Assembly (NCBI GenBank): GCA_946699065.1
Contig: CAMPDV010000360.1
Span: 1-64,000 of the forward strand
Origin: Loxodes magnus
Lineage: Eukaryota > Ciliophora > Karyorelictea > Loxodida > Loxodidae
DNA length: 64,000 nucleotides
Direction: 5' to 3'
Part shown: in pieces, positions 38,643-51,700 of the stretch
Numbering within the stretch: position 1 is the stretch's first letter
How the letters are laid out: the number at the start of each line of letters is the position of its first letter
Notes under the pieces: model-generated
What the model was told of the DNA's origin: nothing
What the model saw: the letters and a program-made list of their open reading frames with translations, nothing else
The model's database searches: none
Made by a program: the position numbers and the translations under genes

Positions 38643-41600
38643 TTTAATTTTTATAACTTATTTCAATTTAATTAAAATAACTCAATAAATTTTACTTACT
38701 TAATTTCAATACAATTAAACTATTAAATTATTTATTAAACATATTTATAAGTATCTTCTAAAACATTGATTTTTCTATTTTTGTCTTAAAACAAGACAAA
38801 GTATTAAACTAATAGTGTAAAAGCTTTTATAATTTTAATTATTTTATATCTTTTTACTTTTAAATGAAAGGATAAATTATTATTTAAAAAGTTTTATAAC
38901 GAAGAATTTGTATCCTTATTATAATAACTTTAATATGCATTTATTAATTACAACTTATTTGTGCTTTAAATCAAAGACTCTTAATAAGAAAACCTTATTT
39001 CTTTATAGACCCTTTTAAATGATAAATAAAATATTACAATTCTTTTAAAAGCTACTGTTATTAATTATTGTTTTTCACTTACATTTAATAAAAAAAATTA
39101 TTTATTTAATCTTTTTACTAATTAAAAAAATTAAATAAAATAAGTTTCTTATTAATTAGTTTGAATATATATTAAAAAACATAAAATTATTTTAAAAAAG
39201 CATTTTTAGAATCTATAAGATAAACTCTTTTAATTGTCCACTTTCTTACTACTATTTCATTAAAACTTTTTATTTATAAAGGTCTCTCTTATAATAATAA
39301 ACTAATATAATTTATTTTAATGTTGATTCTAAGCAAAATATATAAATGTAATAAATATAAGTAGTAGAAAGTAAATATTTAAACTAGCTATAAATGGTGT
39401 ATCACTAATTTTATCTTACAATTATTAAATAGTAATATTTAATTTTATTATTAAAATAAGCTTTAATATGTTTAATTATATCTATTAAATACTTAATATT
39501 TTATCCTTTTAGCTTTATTAGTTATTAATTAATTTCTCTTTAATTTAGATATTAGATTAGTTATAATTAATACATTTAGATAACTTTCTCTTTTTATAGC
39601 AAACTAATATTATATTTATTATTTATGTTATTTTTGTAATTATCATTTCTAATTAATAATACCTAAATTATTCTAGATTATTTAAAGATAAAAACTTAAT
39701 TCTATTATTCTATTCTTATCCAAAAAACATAGTTACCACTATTAATACTCTCTTTCTTAAAATTAGTTGTTTGCTCTTAAGAAAATTATAAGCTTATAAG
39801 AAAGCATATTTATAATATCTTCTATTATTATTTTCTGAATTAATAGAAAGAGTAAACTTAACATAATATGTTTCTTTGTAGTATGAGATAATATAAGTAT
39901 TAGATTAGCTAATATAAGTTATTTAAAACTAATCTAATAAATTATTATTTACTCTTAATACATTTATTAGTCTATTATTATTCTATATCTTTCTGTTCCT
40001 AATCAACAATTCTGCATGTTTTGCTTTATAGCACATCCTCATTTATTAATCTTATTACAAAAGATTTAAACCTAAAAAGATGATATAGATAGTTATAGAA
40101 ATATTTGAAGCTGAGACATTAAAATAAGTTTGAATTTTAGATTATTTATAATTTTCCTAAATTTAAATTATATTTATATATTCCTTTTTATTAACTATCT
40201 TTTGTAATTAACTTTTGTTTGGAAAACTGACAAAAAGATACATTTTGTAAAATATTTAGTCTTAATTTATCTAAGTTTATTTTAGTGATTATAAGAATAT
40301 ATTAAATTTAAAGTATTATACTAGTTCTATAAAACATTTAGGTAATTATATGTACTAAAATAAATAGTAAAGAGAAAACATTATTCTTTTATATAATTAA
40401 ATAAAGAAAAGCTAATTTAAATCTTCAATAGAGTCAATTATTCATATATCTAAAATTCTCTATTTATCTTAAAATCAAGAGTTTAATATATTATAGCCTC
40501 CTTTACTAACTTATTTAGTAATACTAATTCATAAAATCTTAAAAGAAAATTCCTTTTTACTTTAACTGTACTTGCAAATATTCTAAGTCCTTTAACTAGT
40601 TAAAGATAGGCTTAATTAGAGACTAATAAGAAATTTTCTTTTCCTCTAGATAAAATATTTAATAAAGCTGTGGTTGCATTTCTTATTAATGAAGAATAAT
40701 ATTTTAAATTAAAATAAGGAAAATTAATATTTTTCTATTTGTTTAATAAAAATTTAAAATAATTTATTATATAAAATCTATTAATATTTTATAAAAAACC
40801 AAAGTAAATGCAAAAACATCAGCTAAATATAATTTAAAAAATATTAAGAAAATTTATAATTCTAAATGATATTATAAATAAATATTTTAAATATTTACTA
40901 ATGTTTAGATAAAACATATAATAAATTATGTAATCTCTATTTTAACCTTAGAAATGTAGTAAAATATTTTTAAAAGTTAAATGAAAAATTATAAGGGAAA
41001 CTTAAGAAATTAAATATTTCTATAAAAAATGAATATAAAATTTACTAATTATTTAATTGATACTATCAACTTCATTATTATTTAAAATTATTACTAAAAG
41101 AAAAAATAAAGTATAAATTAATTATCTTAAAAATTAAAAAAATTATAATTAAAAATTTTATATTTAACAATATTTGTGATAAAGATAAATATTAAAGAAT
41201 ATTAAAATCTTACAAATCTAGCATCGATTGACTTTTAAATATAGAAATTCAACATAAAAATAATTATTCTTAGAAATTTTCAATTTCAATTTCAATTTCA
41301 AAAATATAAAAAATGTTAAAAATGTTAAAAAATTCTCTAACTCTCAGATTTTTATAATCAGCCTATTCAAAGATAGTTTATTTTTACTATTTTTCATAGA
41401 TTATGGATGTATATATGGTATAAGTATTAATTATTTTACTAATCTCAAATTTACTTCTGCTTAAGTGAAAACTTTTAATAAATAAGTAAAAATAATTTAA
41501 TTTTTTATTTTCTAAACTTAATATGAAATCCCACTAAATGTTTTTAAAAATAATATAATTTATATCAATATTAAGATTCTAACTTTAAATGTTAAGTAAA

Positions 41601-43582
41601 GTAGCAAAATAAATTATAATTTTGAATTAAAAACATATTTATTTTTAATTTTATTGATTCAAATATGCCTATAAATAAAAAAATATGAAATTAGAACCAT
41701 TTTTTATTAAAAGGAGAGTTAAAGATTGTCTAAGAACAATAAATAAAATTAAATTAAAGTTTTTGATAAATTTGTATTAATAAAATATAAACTATATAAA
41801 TTTGAATATTATTCTTGCTTATTTAAAATTTAATATTATTTAAATATTTTAAATATTTCTGGTAATTAAATTTTATAAAAGCTTACTCATTTATAGTTAT
41901 TAATTATTAGTGAAAATAATATTATTATAATACTATTTATAATTTATTTACGTATATTTATTATTTTTATATATTAAATTTCATAGAAAAATAATTAGTA
42001 ATAATTAGTATTTAATAATTAATGCAATTCTACTAATTATAATTAAAATCAAAGTTTTCAAATTCTAGGTTTAACAGACTGGAAAATGCTATTTTTTTAC
42101 TTAAAATAGGTACATAAGGAAAAATTATTTATTTATAAAATAAATTATATCAATAGAGTATATATCCCTTCTTATTTTTAGTTTAAAATATCCCTTTCTA
42201 TTAACATTTATTTTTTAAACAATTTTGTCGAAACTAATTATAAAAATCTATTTTGTAATAAATTAAAAACTCTATCAAGTTGATAAGTAATATTTATACT
42301 TTTATCGAAGAGAATTTCTTTCTAATTATATTATAGCAAGTGATTATCATACTTTCAAATATATATAAAAATTAAAATATAAATGAGAATAGCATTTTAA
42401 AGCCTTTACATTATAAAAAGATGTATTTTATAGATAGTAAATTTAAGCAAAGAAATTATAAAGTAATAAAGAATATAATAAATAATTTATATAATGAATG
42501 GATTCTTTTTATCTATTATAAAAATATTTAATTTGTAAAATGATTAAAAATGTAATTAAAATATCATATGATTTTAAGATATAATTAGAAATAAAAGAAA
42601 GTATATAATTTATGTATCGTATTTAAAAAATATAGTTAAAATTATTTAATATATTTAATAGCTTAAAAAATAATTTTCTTTATTTTTAAACATTTTAAGC
42701 ATAGTTTTAAATAATTTTAAGTTATATATAAATATTATTATTTTAATAAAAATTATAAATCAAATAGTTTAATTTATATAATTCTTTCACACCATATTTA
42801 TAGCATTTTCATTTCTTATTATTTTTATTGTTTATGCATATTTATTTATAATTTTTATTATTAGATTCTAAATATTTTTAAAAGTGAAATTTTGTGTTTA
42901 GTTTTTAATTGTTTCAATACATTATTCTATGTTATAATTTTATTATTAAATTGTATTATTTATAATATTTATCATATTCTTTTAGATTAAATATTATCTT
43001 ATATTTGTTAAATTCTTGTCATAATAACTTATTAATATCGTAATTATATTACTTAAAATTTAAGCTCCAATTAATTTAATTCTATCGAATATCTTCCAAT
43101 AAATTAAATTTCTTCAACAATAAATTAATCTATTTTTTCTATATTTTAAATTATGTTATTTCAAATTGTCATATTCTATTAAAAAATTATTCTGGTGTTT
43201 AATAAAGTTCGAAAAGTTATTTTTTGCTCATTTTTTATTTCAAGAAAAATTTGACTAAAATCTTAATTCACAGTATCAGGTCAAACTTTTTTCTCAACTA
43301 GAATCGAATGATTAAGTTTAAATGAAATTCATAGTTTATTTAATAGTATTATTTTAATTTTTCATTTGTATTATCGATATCCTTTTTTATATAAAAGCTT
43401 CTAATTTTTGGAGTAAAACAAATATCTTTGGAATTAATGAGGAGAAAACGCATACTTAAAATTAAATCATTTGATACTATAAAGTTTTAGATAAAACAAC
43501 AAATATTAGGTTTTGTAATTATTATTATATAAAATTGTTTCTCCATTATTAAGGAGTTTTATCCTCTCAGAAGTGCAGCGCT
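38643..43582. other. AT-rich region right of WD40 gene B
   Basis: Bases 38643-39365 are shared by all units. From 39365 the sequence matches only unit C (59580-63921) and is almost identical to it. Very AT-rich, no recognisable gene, some short repeats (CAATTT repeated near 41280-41300, shortened in C). Confidence 0.5.
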
Positions 43583-44469
43583 TCAAGTTTTTCGCTGTTC
43601 GTTAAAATACTTGGGGCAACAGAAAGATTACACGTTCCCATCCGCGGGTTTTTTTAATAGGTTTTACGTTATAATTCCCTTAGGACTTGGTTATAGCTTC
43701 ATCTTTTTCCTCTTGTTCGTACTTCCATTCTCGTGCAAAAAATCTTGTTCAGCCCAATTGCTTCTGTTCGCTTTGCTTATCATAAATTCCTTTGTTTCTA
43801 TTGAAACTTCTTACAGTTCTGATATAGCTTTTATTGGTTTTGGCAGCGAAAGCATCTCTTCTTGATCGGAATTAGTCTCATTCGAGGTTAAGTTTAAGGT
43901 TTGACAATCATTGAGATCGATCCAGTATTTAGCTATTCCATTCTTGATTCTTTTAGGAGTTGAATTTCCTATTCTTATTTCACTACTTAATCATTCAGCT
44001 AAGTTATATTCTTATCCAAATGGTATTGGATGTTGAAGAATGCATCCATTTAACGCTCATAATTATATATACGATCCCAGTCCATTTAAGTTTTTCTTCT
44101 GGCTTGAAATTTAGTTTTTCTTTCAAATATTTCTACTTTTAAACCTCTTCATTAAATTCACCACCATCAATGCAAATTACTAAATATCAACTTGATCTGA
44201 GTTGTATCCAAAGGTTCTTTCTTTCTAGCAATGCAATGCAATCTCCTGCTAATTTCGATGTCTCTCTTCCTTTTTGGAGTTTATAGAGTTTGTTTCTGTT
44301 GTTTACCCGGCTTTGAAAGTTGTTAGGTCCATTATTAAGTTTTTTTGCTGATCAAAAGGTTGGTCTAATTAAAGAAAGACGTGAGGTTAGAAGAAATGGC
44401 ATCTCGCATGCTCTCTTCCTTTTTATCTTTGTAAGAGGTAGTAAAGAAGGCCTATTGGATGTTTAGCAT
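43583..44469 (-). CDS. Coiled-coil protein, second family member (frame-broken)
   Basis: From ATG 44469 the N-terminus reads MLNIQQAFFTTSYKDKKEES and a basic segment TLQTPKRKRDIEISRR, both resembling the gene at 13735. The middle part passes through another frame (YLVICIDGGEFNEEVQKQKY), returns for the shared coiled coil (YERQMDAFFNIQYHLDKN; QVVKQEQEIQLLKES), and changes again before a C-terminal part ending KYFNEQRKT and TGA 43583-43585. The family resemblance to the gene at 12939 and to that at 48740 supports the minus strand. The frame changes mean a pseudogene, unseen short introns or sequence errors. The plus-strand ORFs at 43611 and 43960 are antisense. Function unknown. Confidence 0.5.
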
Positions 44470-44869
44470 TATTTTAATTTCATATAAATAGATGTATCTT
44501 ATAATTATCTAAGCTAGAAAAAGCTTAAAATTTTATAAAGTTAATAATTTAAAATAATTTAATTATTAGATTTAACCTTTTTAAATAAAATTTAGTTTTC
44601 AAATAAGCTTACTAAATATTATTGCTTTTAAGAAAGCATCTTAAACATTTTTTATTTTAAGTTTTGAAAATTAAATTTTATTTTATTTTAAATTAAATTA
44701 AATTATTAAATATGTTAATGTAAATAATCTTAAATAGGTTTAGCTTTTAATATTGCTTCAATAAGAGCTTGCAATATTATTAGAATATAAATATTTAAAA
44801 GATAGTTTAATTAAAATTGTTTTTAAAGTTTCTATCTATATAGAGGACAAAAAACTCAAACTCTATAGA
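44470..44869. other. Short AT-rich spacer
   Basis: AT-rich, no gene or clear regulatory element. It could contain the promoter of the coiled-coil gene reading left. Confidence 0.4.
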
Positions 44870-46790
44870 TATATTTCACATTTCAAATGACGTGGATCAC
44901 CATGCAAAGCAACCCCCTAAATTTATGAGAATGATGAAAAACATATAGGATATCCTGCCACGTCTTCTATTTGCTGTTATATTCTTTCTTTTTCTTGGTT
45001 GAAGATTCCTACTACTTAAATAGATTTTTCTGAAGGAATATAGTCAGTTTCCTCTTATGTTTCCTCTTATATTTCTTCCTGCTTTTCTTCACTTTCTTCT
45101 ACATATTTTTGTTATACATCCTGATTTGCTCTTATAGTTTATCCAAATTACATTGCTATAAGACTTGCTTATTCTTTACATTATTTTCTTTTTTTTCTCC
45201 AATTCATATCGTAATTGCTAAGCTTGGAAGTTTTTTCTTGAAAACCTCATATACTGCGCTATTTTAAAATACTGTTCTTGCAATTATAAATAAAATAAAT
45301 TTGACTCCTAAAGGTGGCGTAGGTTTTTCTTCTTTATAACCATCTAATTTTCTCTTATATAACTCGAGCATTTTCTTCAGTTCAATCTTTTGCTAAACTG
45401 AAAATAATAATTTTTCATTCTTTGCTATTTTAAGATGTATGAATTTTATTTGAAAAAGGATATCTTAAGATATGATAAATATTTAACATTTATTTAGTTT
45501 TATTTACTTTTTCTTATTCAGTTTATTAAGTACTAAGAACATTTTAAGTATTTTAGTCTATTTTTAGTGGTATGGGACCATTTTATTATATTAATCTAAG
45601 CATTTCTTGTTCAAACAGCACATCTATTAAACTTACTAGCTTCTAGAATAAATTCGGCAACTCCTGCTTCACTTAAGGAGCTTTTCCCACTTGGACAGAT
45701 TGCTAAACATAGAATAGTAATTCCATTCAAATTTTTACAATTTTACCTTACTAAAAAATAATTCTTCTAAGTAGCATATAAGCTAGACATTCTTCATGGT
45801 CTCTAAAATACTGTTCTGAAGCAATCTAATTCAAAATTTCAACTTATTGTCTTATTTTGCACTGAACTTCATACTTTTTTGTGTAAATATTCAATCAGTT
45901 AATCACTTTCAAGTATGCTTTTCATTTAAAGACTTGGAATATTTCTAGCAAATCTTTCCCAAATCATTCTAAGGATTTAATCAGATAATCCATCAGCTGT
46001 TATATTTTATTGATGAGTAAAATATAAACCATAGAAAAAACACCATAAGTCGGTTATTTAAGAATGCTTTGCTATTTCAAAATCTCTCATATTATAAAGT
46101 ATGAAATCATAGTCACTAGGATGAAGAAAATTTATATAATCTCTATACTTTAAAGCTGCTTCAAGAGAGCTATTTCTCTTCATCATCTTTTCTTCCAATA
46201 GCTATATTCCTTACAATTTCTACTAAAAGCTTACCAAGTTAGGAACTTTCACGGATTATTCTCTTAGAATTATTTATACAGTACTTATCTTAGCCATATA
46301 TAGGTTAAATATATGTCTTCTCCTGATCTATAATAAGCCATTAAAGTACCATAAATACATACTAGGTAAGACTAAACCATTTCAAGAGCATATATTTTTT
46401 ATTTCCCCCTCTAATCTTAAAAACTTATTCTATGCATCAGGCTCTAGATGTACGAAAGATGATATTAGTCAGTTTTAGTTCTCTTGAAGCTTCTCTCCAA
46501 AATGCATTATTAATTATACTGCAAGGTAATAATCCTAAAACACCTCGCTAATTTACACGCTTCATTCAGACCCAATTATTTGTTCTAAAATACAAACAGG
46601 TACAGTTCCCTTTTGTAATGTTACATCTGTTTCTGGTAGTTAAAAAACAAGCATTAAATACACATAAACTTCAGTTTTTCCATCATGAGTTTTAAAGGTA
46701 TCATTAAGTATTTCAAATCTACATTTTATCTCAATAAATTTTATCTCTCTGTAGTTCACTATGTTGGAGATAATATTTAATAATTAATTA
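44870..46790 (-). pseudogene. Large unidentified gene, single copy, frame-broken
   Basis: The minus strand reads strongly protein-like segments in successive frames: KTHDGKTEVYVYLMLVFQLP (about 46690); then after a G run near 46405 YALEMVQSYLVCIYGTLMAY; then LSDQILRMIWERFARNIPSL; then after an A run near 45885 YEVQCKIRQQVEILNQIASE and LFEQEMLRLIQQNGPIPLK; then YKEEKPTPPLGVKFILF; then an acidic Glu/Gln-rich part and EDVAGYPICFSSF near 44950. It is helix-rich, suggesting an alpha-helical repeat protein, but I cannot assign a family. At least four frame changes, two at homopolymer runs, make it a pseudogene or an inaccurately determined gene. There is no second copy in the window and the start is not defined. 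Confidence 0.5.
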
Positions 46791-47495
46791 TTGGAGTCAG
46801 GCAATCTTAATAAGATATAAAAAGTACAGGGACTGTAAATTTAATAACAATAAAAAGTGTTAATTAATATATAATAGATTTTTAGAATATTTATACTACT
46901 GAAGACGCGGTATGGGTCAGAATTAATTACTTGAACTATTCTTCAGAGATAAAAAATAAAATGATATAATCACTGACTAAAGATAAGTAGCAAGATGTGC
47001 TTTACAAAGTCTTATCTACTTTTAATGAATCTTACTTTATTGTCTTTAATTGGTTATTCTTTTAAAATTACATTGCAATGTATTATTTCAAATTCTATAT
47101 AAAACTTCACACTGAATCTTAAATGTATCCCAACTCTGATGTAACATTTATTTTAACAAAGAACAGTAACCTTAAATATTTAAAGAATTCTAAATAGATG
47201 AATTAACATTTTCAAATAGAACTTTAAGATGCTAGTAGTAGCAAATAATTTTAAATAAAGTTTTAAATAAAATAGAATAAACATTTTATTCAGATGTAAT
47301 AGGAAGGTTGAGTGCAATGCCTACTTTACACCTTTATTTAAAGATTAAGATAATAACATTGACTAATAGAAATTTCCAACTTATACTTACACAATATTAA
47401 ACAAGACAATGATTCGAGAAATAGTATCAATTTTCAAATTAATAACCTTTAGTTACAATTTTTAGTATTATTTGAGATATAGGTACTATTAAATA
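46791..47495 (+). mobile_element. Probable decayed upstream part of retrotransposon (+)
   Basis: The stretch leads into the zinc-knuckle frame. Short plus-strand segments look like the connection domain between reverse transcriptase and knuckle, but the frame is interrupted and no catalytic motif is present. The left limit is arbitrary. Confidence 0.3.
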
Positions 47496-47873
47496 AAACA
47501 CTCTGAAATTTGCATTTGCGGAGAATAAGAAACCTATTAACATATTTCTTAATGTGAAGCTCTGCAAGATTTAATGGAAGAATTTAAAGACTTGAAAAAT
47601 TATGATTTGCTTAAACTTATAACTTACAAAAAATTTAAATTAATTCTAACTTCCATACTCTAGGATAACTTTAACAAATTGACTTAAGAATTAAATACTT
47701 TCATTCAAAATTGCTTCATAGAAGAATTTAAATTTTAGAGTAAAAAAACGAACAAGTGGAAGAGTTAATGGAATAATTTGGCTTGTGAGCAAGTGCAGAA
47801 GAAAATGATTAAAGAAAATTAAATCAAGATTATTGAGATGGAAGTTGTAAAACATTTTTTATTATCTATATGA
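47496..47873 (+). mobile_element. Non-LTR retrotransposon, C-terminal end of ORF2 (+)
   Basis: The frame reads a zinc knuckle ICICGEQETYQHISQC, that is C-x-C-x7-H-x3-C, followed by EALQDLMEEFKDLKNYDLLK and a Lys-rich tail ending at TGA 47871-47873. A Cys/His knuckle after the reverse transcriptase, just before the end of ORF2, is typical of several LINE clades. The element at 52693-53244 has the same knuckle spacing and an NYDL motif at the same distance. Upstream of 47496 the sequence probably continues the element (LTNRNFQLILTQYQTRQ near 47360) but with frame shifts. No reverse transcriptase palm motif is seen upstream, so it is 5'-truncated or decayed. Confidence 0.7.
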
Positions 47874-48229
47874 AATATGGTAAACACATATAAATTTTAA
47901 TTATTATATATATTAATCAATATAAGTAAAAAAAATAACCATTTTTAATTTTTAACTTAATTTTTAAATTTTATATCAAAAAATTTTAATTTAAATTAGA
48001 ATTATAATTGAAAATATTATTAAAATTAAGGCTTTGAAATGAAAGCTAATGTTTTCATAATTAAATAATTTTTTTAATTAAATTAGTAATTAGTTATCAT
48101 TTTCATATTATATCAAGATTAAAAATTGCTTTGCAAGCGTAACAATCTTTTTGCTTAATTAAAATGCTGCAAAAATTTTAATTAATTATAAATAATAAAA
48201 ATTAAAGTTTAGGTTTAAATCTTAAGTTA
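47874..48229. other. AT-rich spacer
   Basis: 3' of the retrotransposon end; AT-rich, with no clear poly-A tail or target-site duplication that I can define, and no gene. Confidence 0.4.
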
Positions 48230-48740
48230 TTGTCACCTTCAATTATCATTGAATCATTTCTTTATTCTTTCAATTCCATTTAAAGATGTAGTTTGTACTG
48301 ATTTTCTTCTATTTTTTCTAATTTGCTGATTAGTTCTTTCTGCTTCTATTGTTAGTTTTGAGATTAACTACTCTAGTCTTGTGATATATTTCAAAATGCG
48401 TTAAGGTCTCTTTCTTAGGTCACGAGTCTCGATTCTATTTCCTCTGCAAGTTCAAGTTTTACATTAACTTCTTATTGTCTTTCTTCAACATTTTTACCTC
48501 TTCCTGGAGGTCTACCACCATTTTAACAAGCTAATCATAGTTTATTTACTATTATGTGGTGAGATTCGATACTTCCGAGCGCATAATATTCTTATCCTAT
48601 TTTTAGGTTTTTTTTAGAGGTGGGAGATTCATCCTGATTGATGATTTTTTATTACTCTTTTCCTGGTCCTAACCTTTCTAAGATGTCGTTAACTCCTACT
48701 TTTTAGGAGCCACGAAGAATCCCGGTTTGAATCCTGACAT
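48230..48740 (-). CDS. Coiled-coil protein, third family member (one frame change)
   Basis: From ATG 48740 it reads MSGFKPGFFVAPKKQELTTS, sharing the Pro-Gly-Phe-Phe N-terminus with the gene at 13735. It then has a coiled coil (MVVDLQEEVKMLKKDNKKL), a one-base shift near 48445, and LAEEIESRLVTQERDLNAFW with Trp as TGA, aligned with NQERELQAY of the first member. Gln-rich helix follows (ELISKLEKIEENQYKLHLQ). No clear stop; the limit given is approximate. Same orientation as its relatives. It is diverged, so not part of the recent duplication. Function unknown. Confidence 0.5.
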
Positions 48741-51700
48741 CTTTTAAAAAAATAAGGTTAAAAGATAATAATTAATAAAGATAAAATGTAAGATAAACTT
48801 TAGAATTTATAATAAATAAAATTAAAAAAAGTAAAATTTCATTCAATTAACAGATAATCCTTATTATTTTTAATTTAGATCCTCTTAAAATAAAATAGAT
48901 AAAAAGATATTTTAATTAATGTTATAATCTAAAAATATTAGAAGTAAAAAAAGAGTTAAATCTTAAATGATTCTTTAGTAATAATATTTCTAGATAATCG
49001 TTAGTAAAGAAAAAGAAAATCATAAATTTTAAGATTTTTTATTAAGTTTATGAAGAAAAAATTAATATTAAAATTCATTCCTAAAATGAATTACAATTTA
49101 AACATATTTAACTACTAATTATTTAAATTTTACATATTTTTAAAAAGCTAAATTTTTATATAAATTAAAGAACTATTTCTAAAATTAAATAAATATTTTT
49201 ATTATATATTAAAGAATTAAAAAATTTATAAATGTGCAAGGCAATTACAAATAAACCTTTCTTAAAAAAGAGTTTAGCGTTTAGAAAATTATAAATAAAT
49301 ATATAATTACTAAAACATTTAAACTAAAAATTACATAAATATTCTTATTTTTAGCAAATTTTAGCTTTAAATTCTAAAATTAAAAGGTTATCTTAATTTA
49401 ATAAATAGAGCGAAAGATATCTAATAGTAAAAGATTGAAATTAAAAGAGATAATATTTATAGGATATTAATGAATCTATTAAGTAAAAAAGAATTTCTAA
49501 AGTTTTATTATTATTAAATAATTAATTCTTATGCTACATAATTATTTGATTTAGTATAAGCTAGCTAAAATGTAATAAAAATATAATATAAAATTAGTTG
49601 TTTAAGTTTAATAAAATAGATTTAAAATACTTTGATTAATATATAGTTAAATATTCTAAAAGGGATTCCTTGATTATGAAAGTTTTAAATTAGGCTTTTT
49701 AATAAATTGAATATGATTTAGTGATAATTTTAGAATATTTAAAGTAAATTAGGATTATTTAATAAATGATAATTGAATTTGATTAAAAAGGATAAAATGA
49801 TTAGTTAGTATTTTGACTTAAAGTAGTTAATGAATAATAGACTAATGATTTAATGATTATATTGATTTTGAATAATAATGTTTATAGTTTTAAAATATTA
49901 GTAGTATAATCCCTTATAATGCTTTTATATTTTTGATGACTAATTTAAATTAATCTTTTTTGATAAAATAATAATTTAATTAATTAATTTTATTATTTTT
50001 AAATTAAATATACTAATTATTTATTTATCAATTCATAGTCATTTAACATTATTTAAATAACATTTAACTATATCAACAGTAACTATCAAAACTACTATTA
50101 CTACTATCAAATATACTATTTACATATTTTTACTAACAAACCTAAATAACTCATTTCAAATTACTTCTTTAATAACTTATATAATATCTATTTATTATTT
50201 AACATACAAATATTACATTCTACTATTATAACAAAAACTATAACCTATTTTACTTCTACTAAATCCAAACCCATACCTAGTTATTAGATTATTAGAAACT
50301 AAAAAAAACTAAATACCATTTACTTTATTCCTATTAATATCAAACCTTTACTAAAATTATTTCTATTTCTTAAATAAGAAAAAGAAGCAATAGTTTAAGG
50401 GTACTTCTAGAATTAAAATTTAGAAATTTAAAATGTTTGCTTCAAAGTTTCCTTCTTAATAAACCGTTACTTTAATTATTTGCTTTACTATAATGTAGCA
50501 TAATATTATTTCCTAAAATAGTATTTTAACATAAGAACAACATGTGTAAGAGAAAGATTTAGATCATAAAATATTACACAAGTGTTGGGAATAATAGTTT
50601 ATTTTTACCTTTCATTTTAATATCAACAATGCTAGCTCCAATTTAGCAAAAATAATTCTACTTAGTAAAAAGATAAAATTACATCATTTAATCTTTATTC
50701 TCAAAATCAGAGTAAAGAAATTAATTTGAAGTAAGATAAATATATTTTTTAATTAAGAGTTGTCAAGATAATCAAAACCTTGCTTACTTATGAATATTTG
50801 CAAATAAATATTATAATTGATGATTTCAAAGAGTTTAATAAGCATAGCAATATTTAAATAAAATTTATTCTAATAATACCTTTAAAGAAATGCAGTCATA
50901 TAAACAGCGAAAAGATTTGTTGATTTAATAAGAGATATATAAAAAGTTTTCTCTTTAATAATATACGCTAAATACAATAGACGTATAATTTAAGAAACTA
51001 TTTCAATCTAAAAAATTAATTACTTATCTTATAACCTTTAATATGAACGGAATCGTCGATATATTAAAACTCAATTCAATAAAGTTTGCTTAAGTAGATA
51101 GGAATTGATACGTTTGAGTACATTTTCAAACGTAATCTTTTTGCAGATATTAAAAAAAATTGTAATAAACTTAAAATAATTAATGGAAAATAGTGTAAAA
51201 GACTTGTTTTATATGACTAAAACTATATTAATAAATAATTTACAAAAGATAAGATAATTAAATTAGATAAGTACATAAAATTATTTCATCAATAATATTT
51301 AGGAGACCATTTAAGATTTTAAGAACTAGAGTGAAGAGAAAATAAGTTATATTAAAAACCCATAAACAGATTTAATGAGCTTAAAAATTCTTTATCAAGA
51401 TGAGAGTGAAAGAGAACTATGAATGAAATATGCAAACTTTTAAATTTAGCTTAATTTGCATGGTTAAATGCCAATAATTATACAATTATGTCTCAATATT
51501 TAAAATATTTAAACTCTTATAGTTTATTATTATTACTTATTATTTAAACTTTAAATAGTAAATAAGATTTTTTATTTATTAATTTTTTCAAATTAAAATA
51601 AATTATTTTAATAATTATCATTTATTTTATTATTTTAAGCTAAAATATGGGCCTTTCTAATATAATTGTTGATATATATATATATAAATAATAAAAATGA

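Larger units (their letters stand above)
20866..39365. repeat. Long direct repeat, unit B
   Basis: This is the second copy of unit A. Its first bases (from about 20866) equal the first bases of the window. To the right of 39365 it no longer matches A but continues to match unit C up to at least 43662, where C runs off the window. A and C therefore share with B different but overlapping parts. A and B probably arose by segmental duplication, followed by loss or replacement at the ends. Confidence 0.95.

Noticed and set aside
41280-41310. Telomere-like or satellite repeat (CAATTT)n
   Set aside because: Only three units, shortened in the other copy; simple slippage.
43611-44142. Plus-strand ORFs at 43611-43865 and 43960-44142
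   Set aside because: Antisense to the second coiled-coil family member; no motif of their own.
44870-46790. Ubiquitin-specific protease or other named family for the large frame-broken gene
   Set aside because: The helical, Gln-rich character is compatible with many large proteins; no catalytic Cys or His box could be seen.
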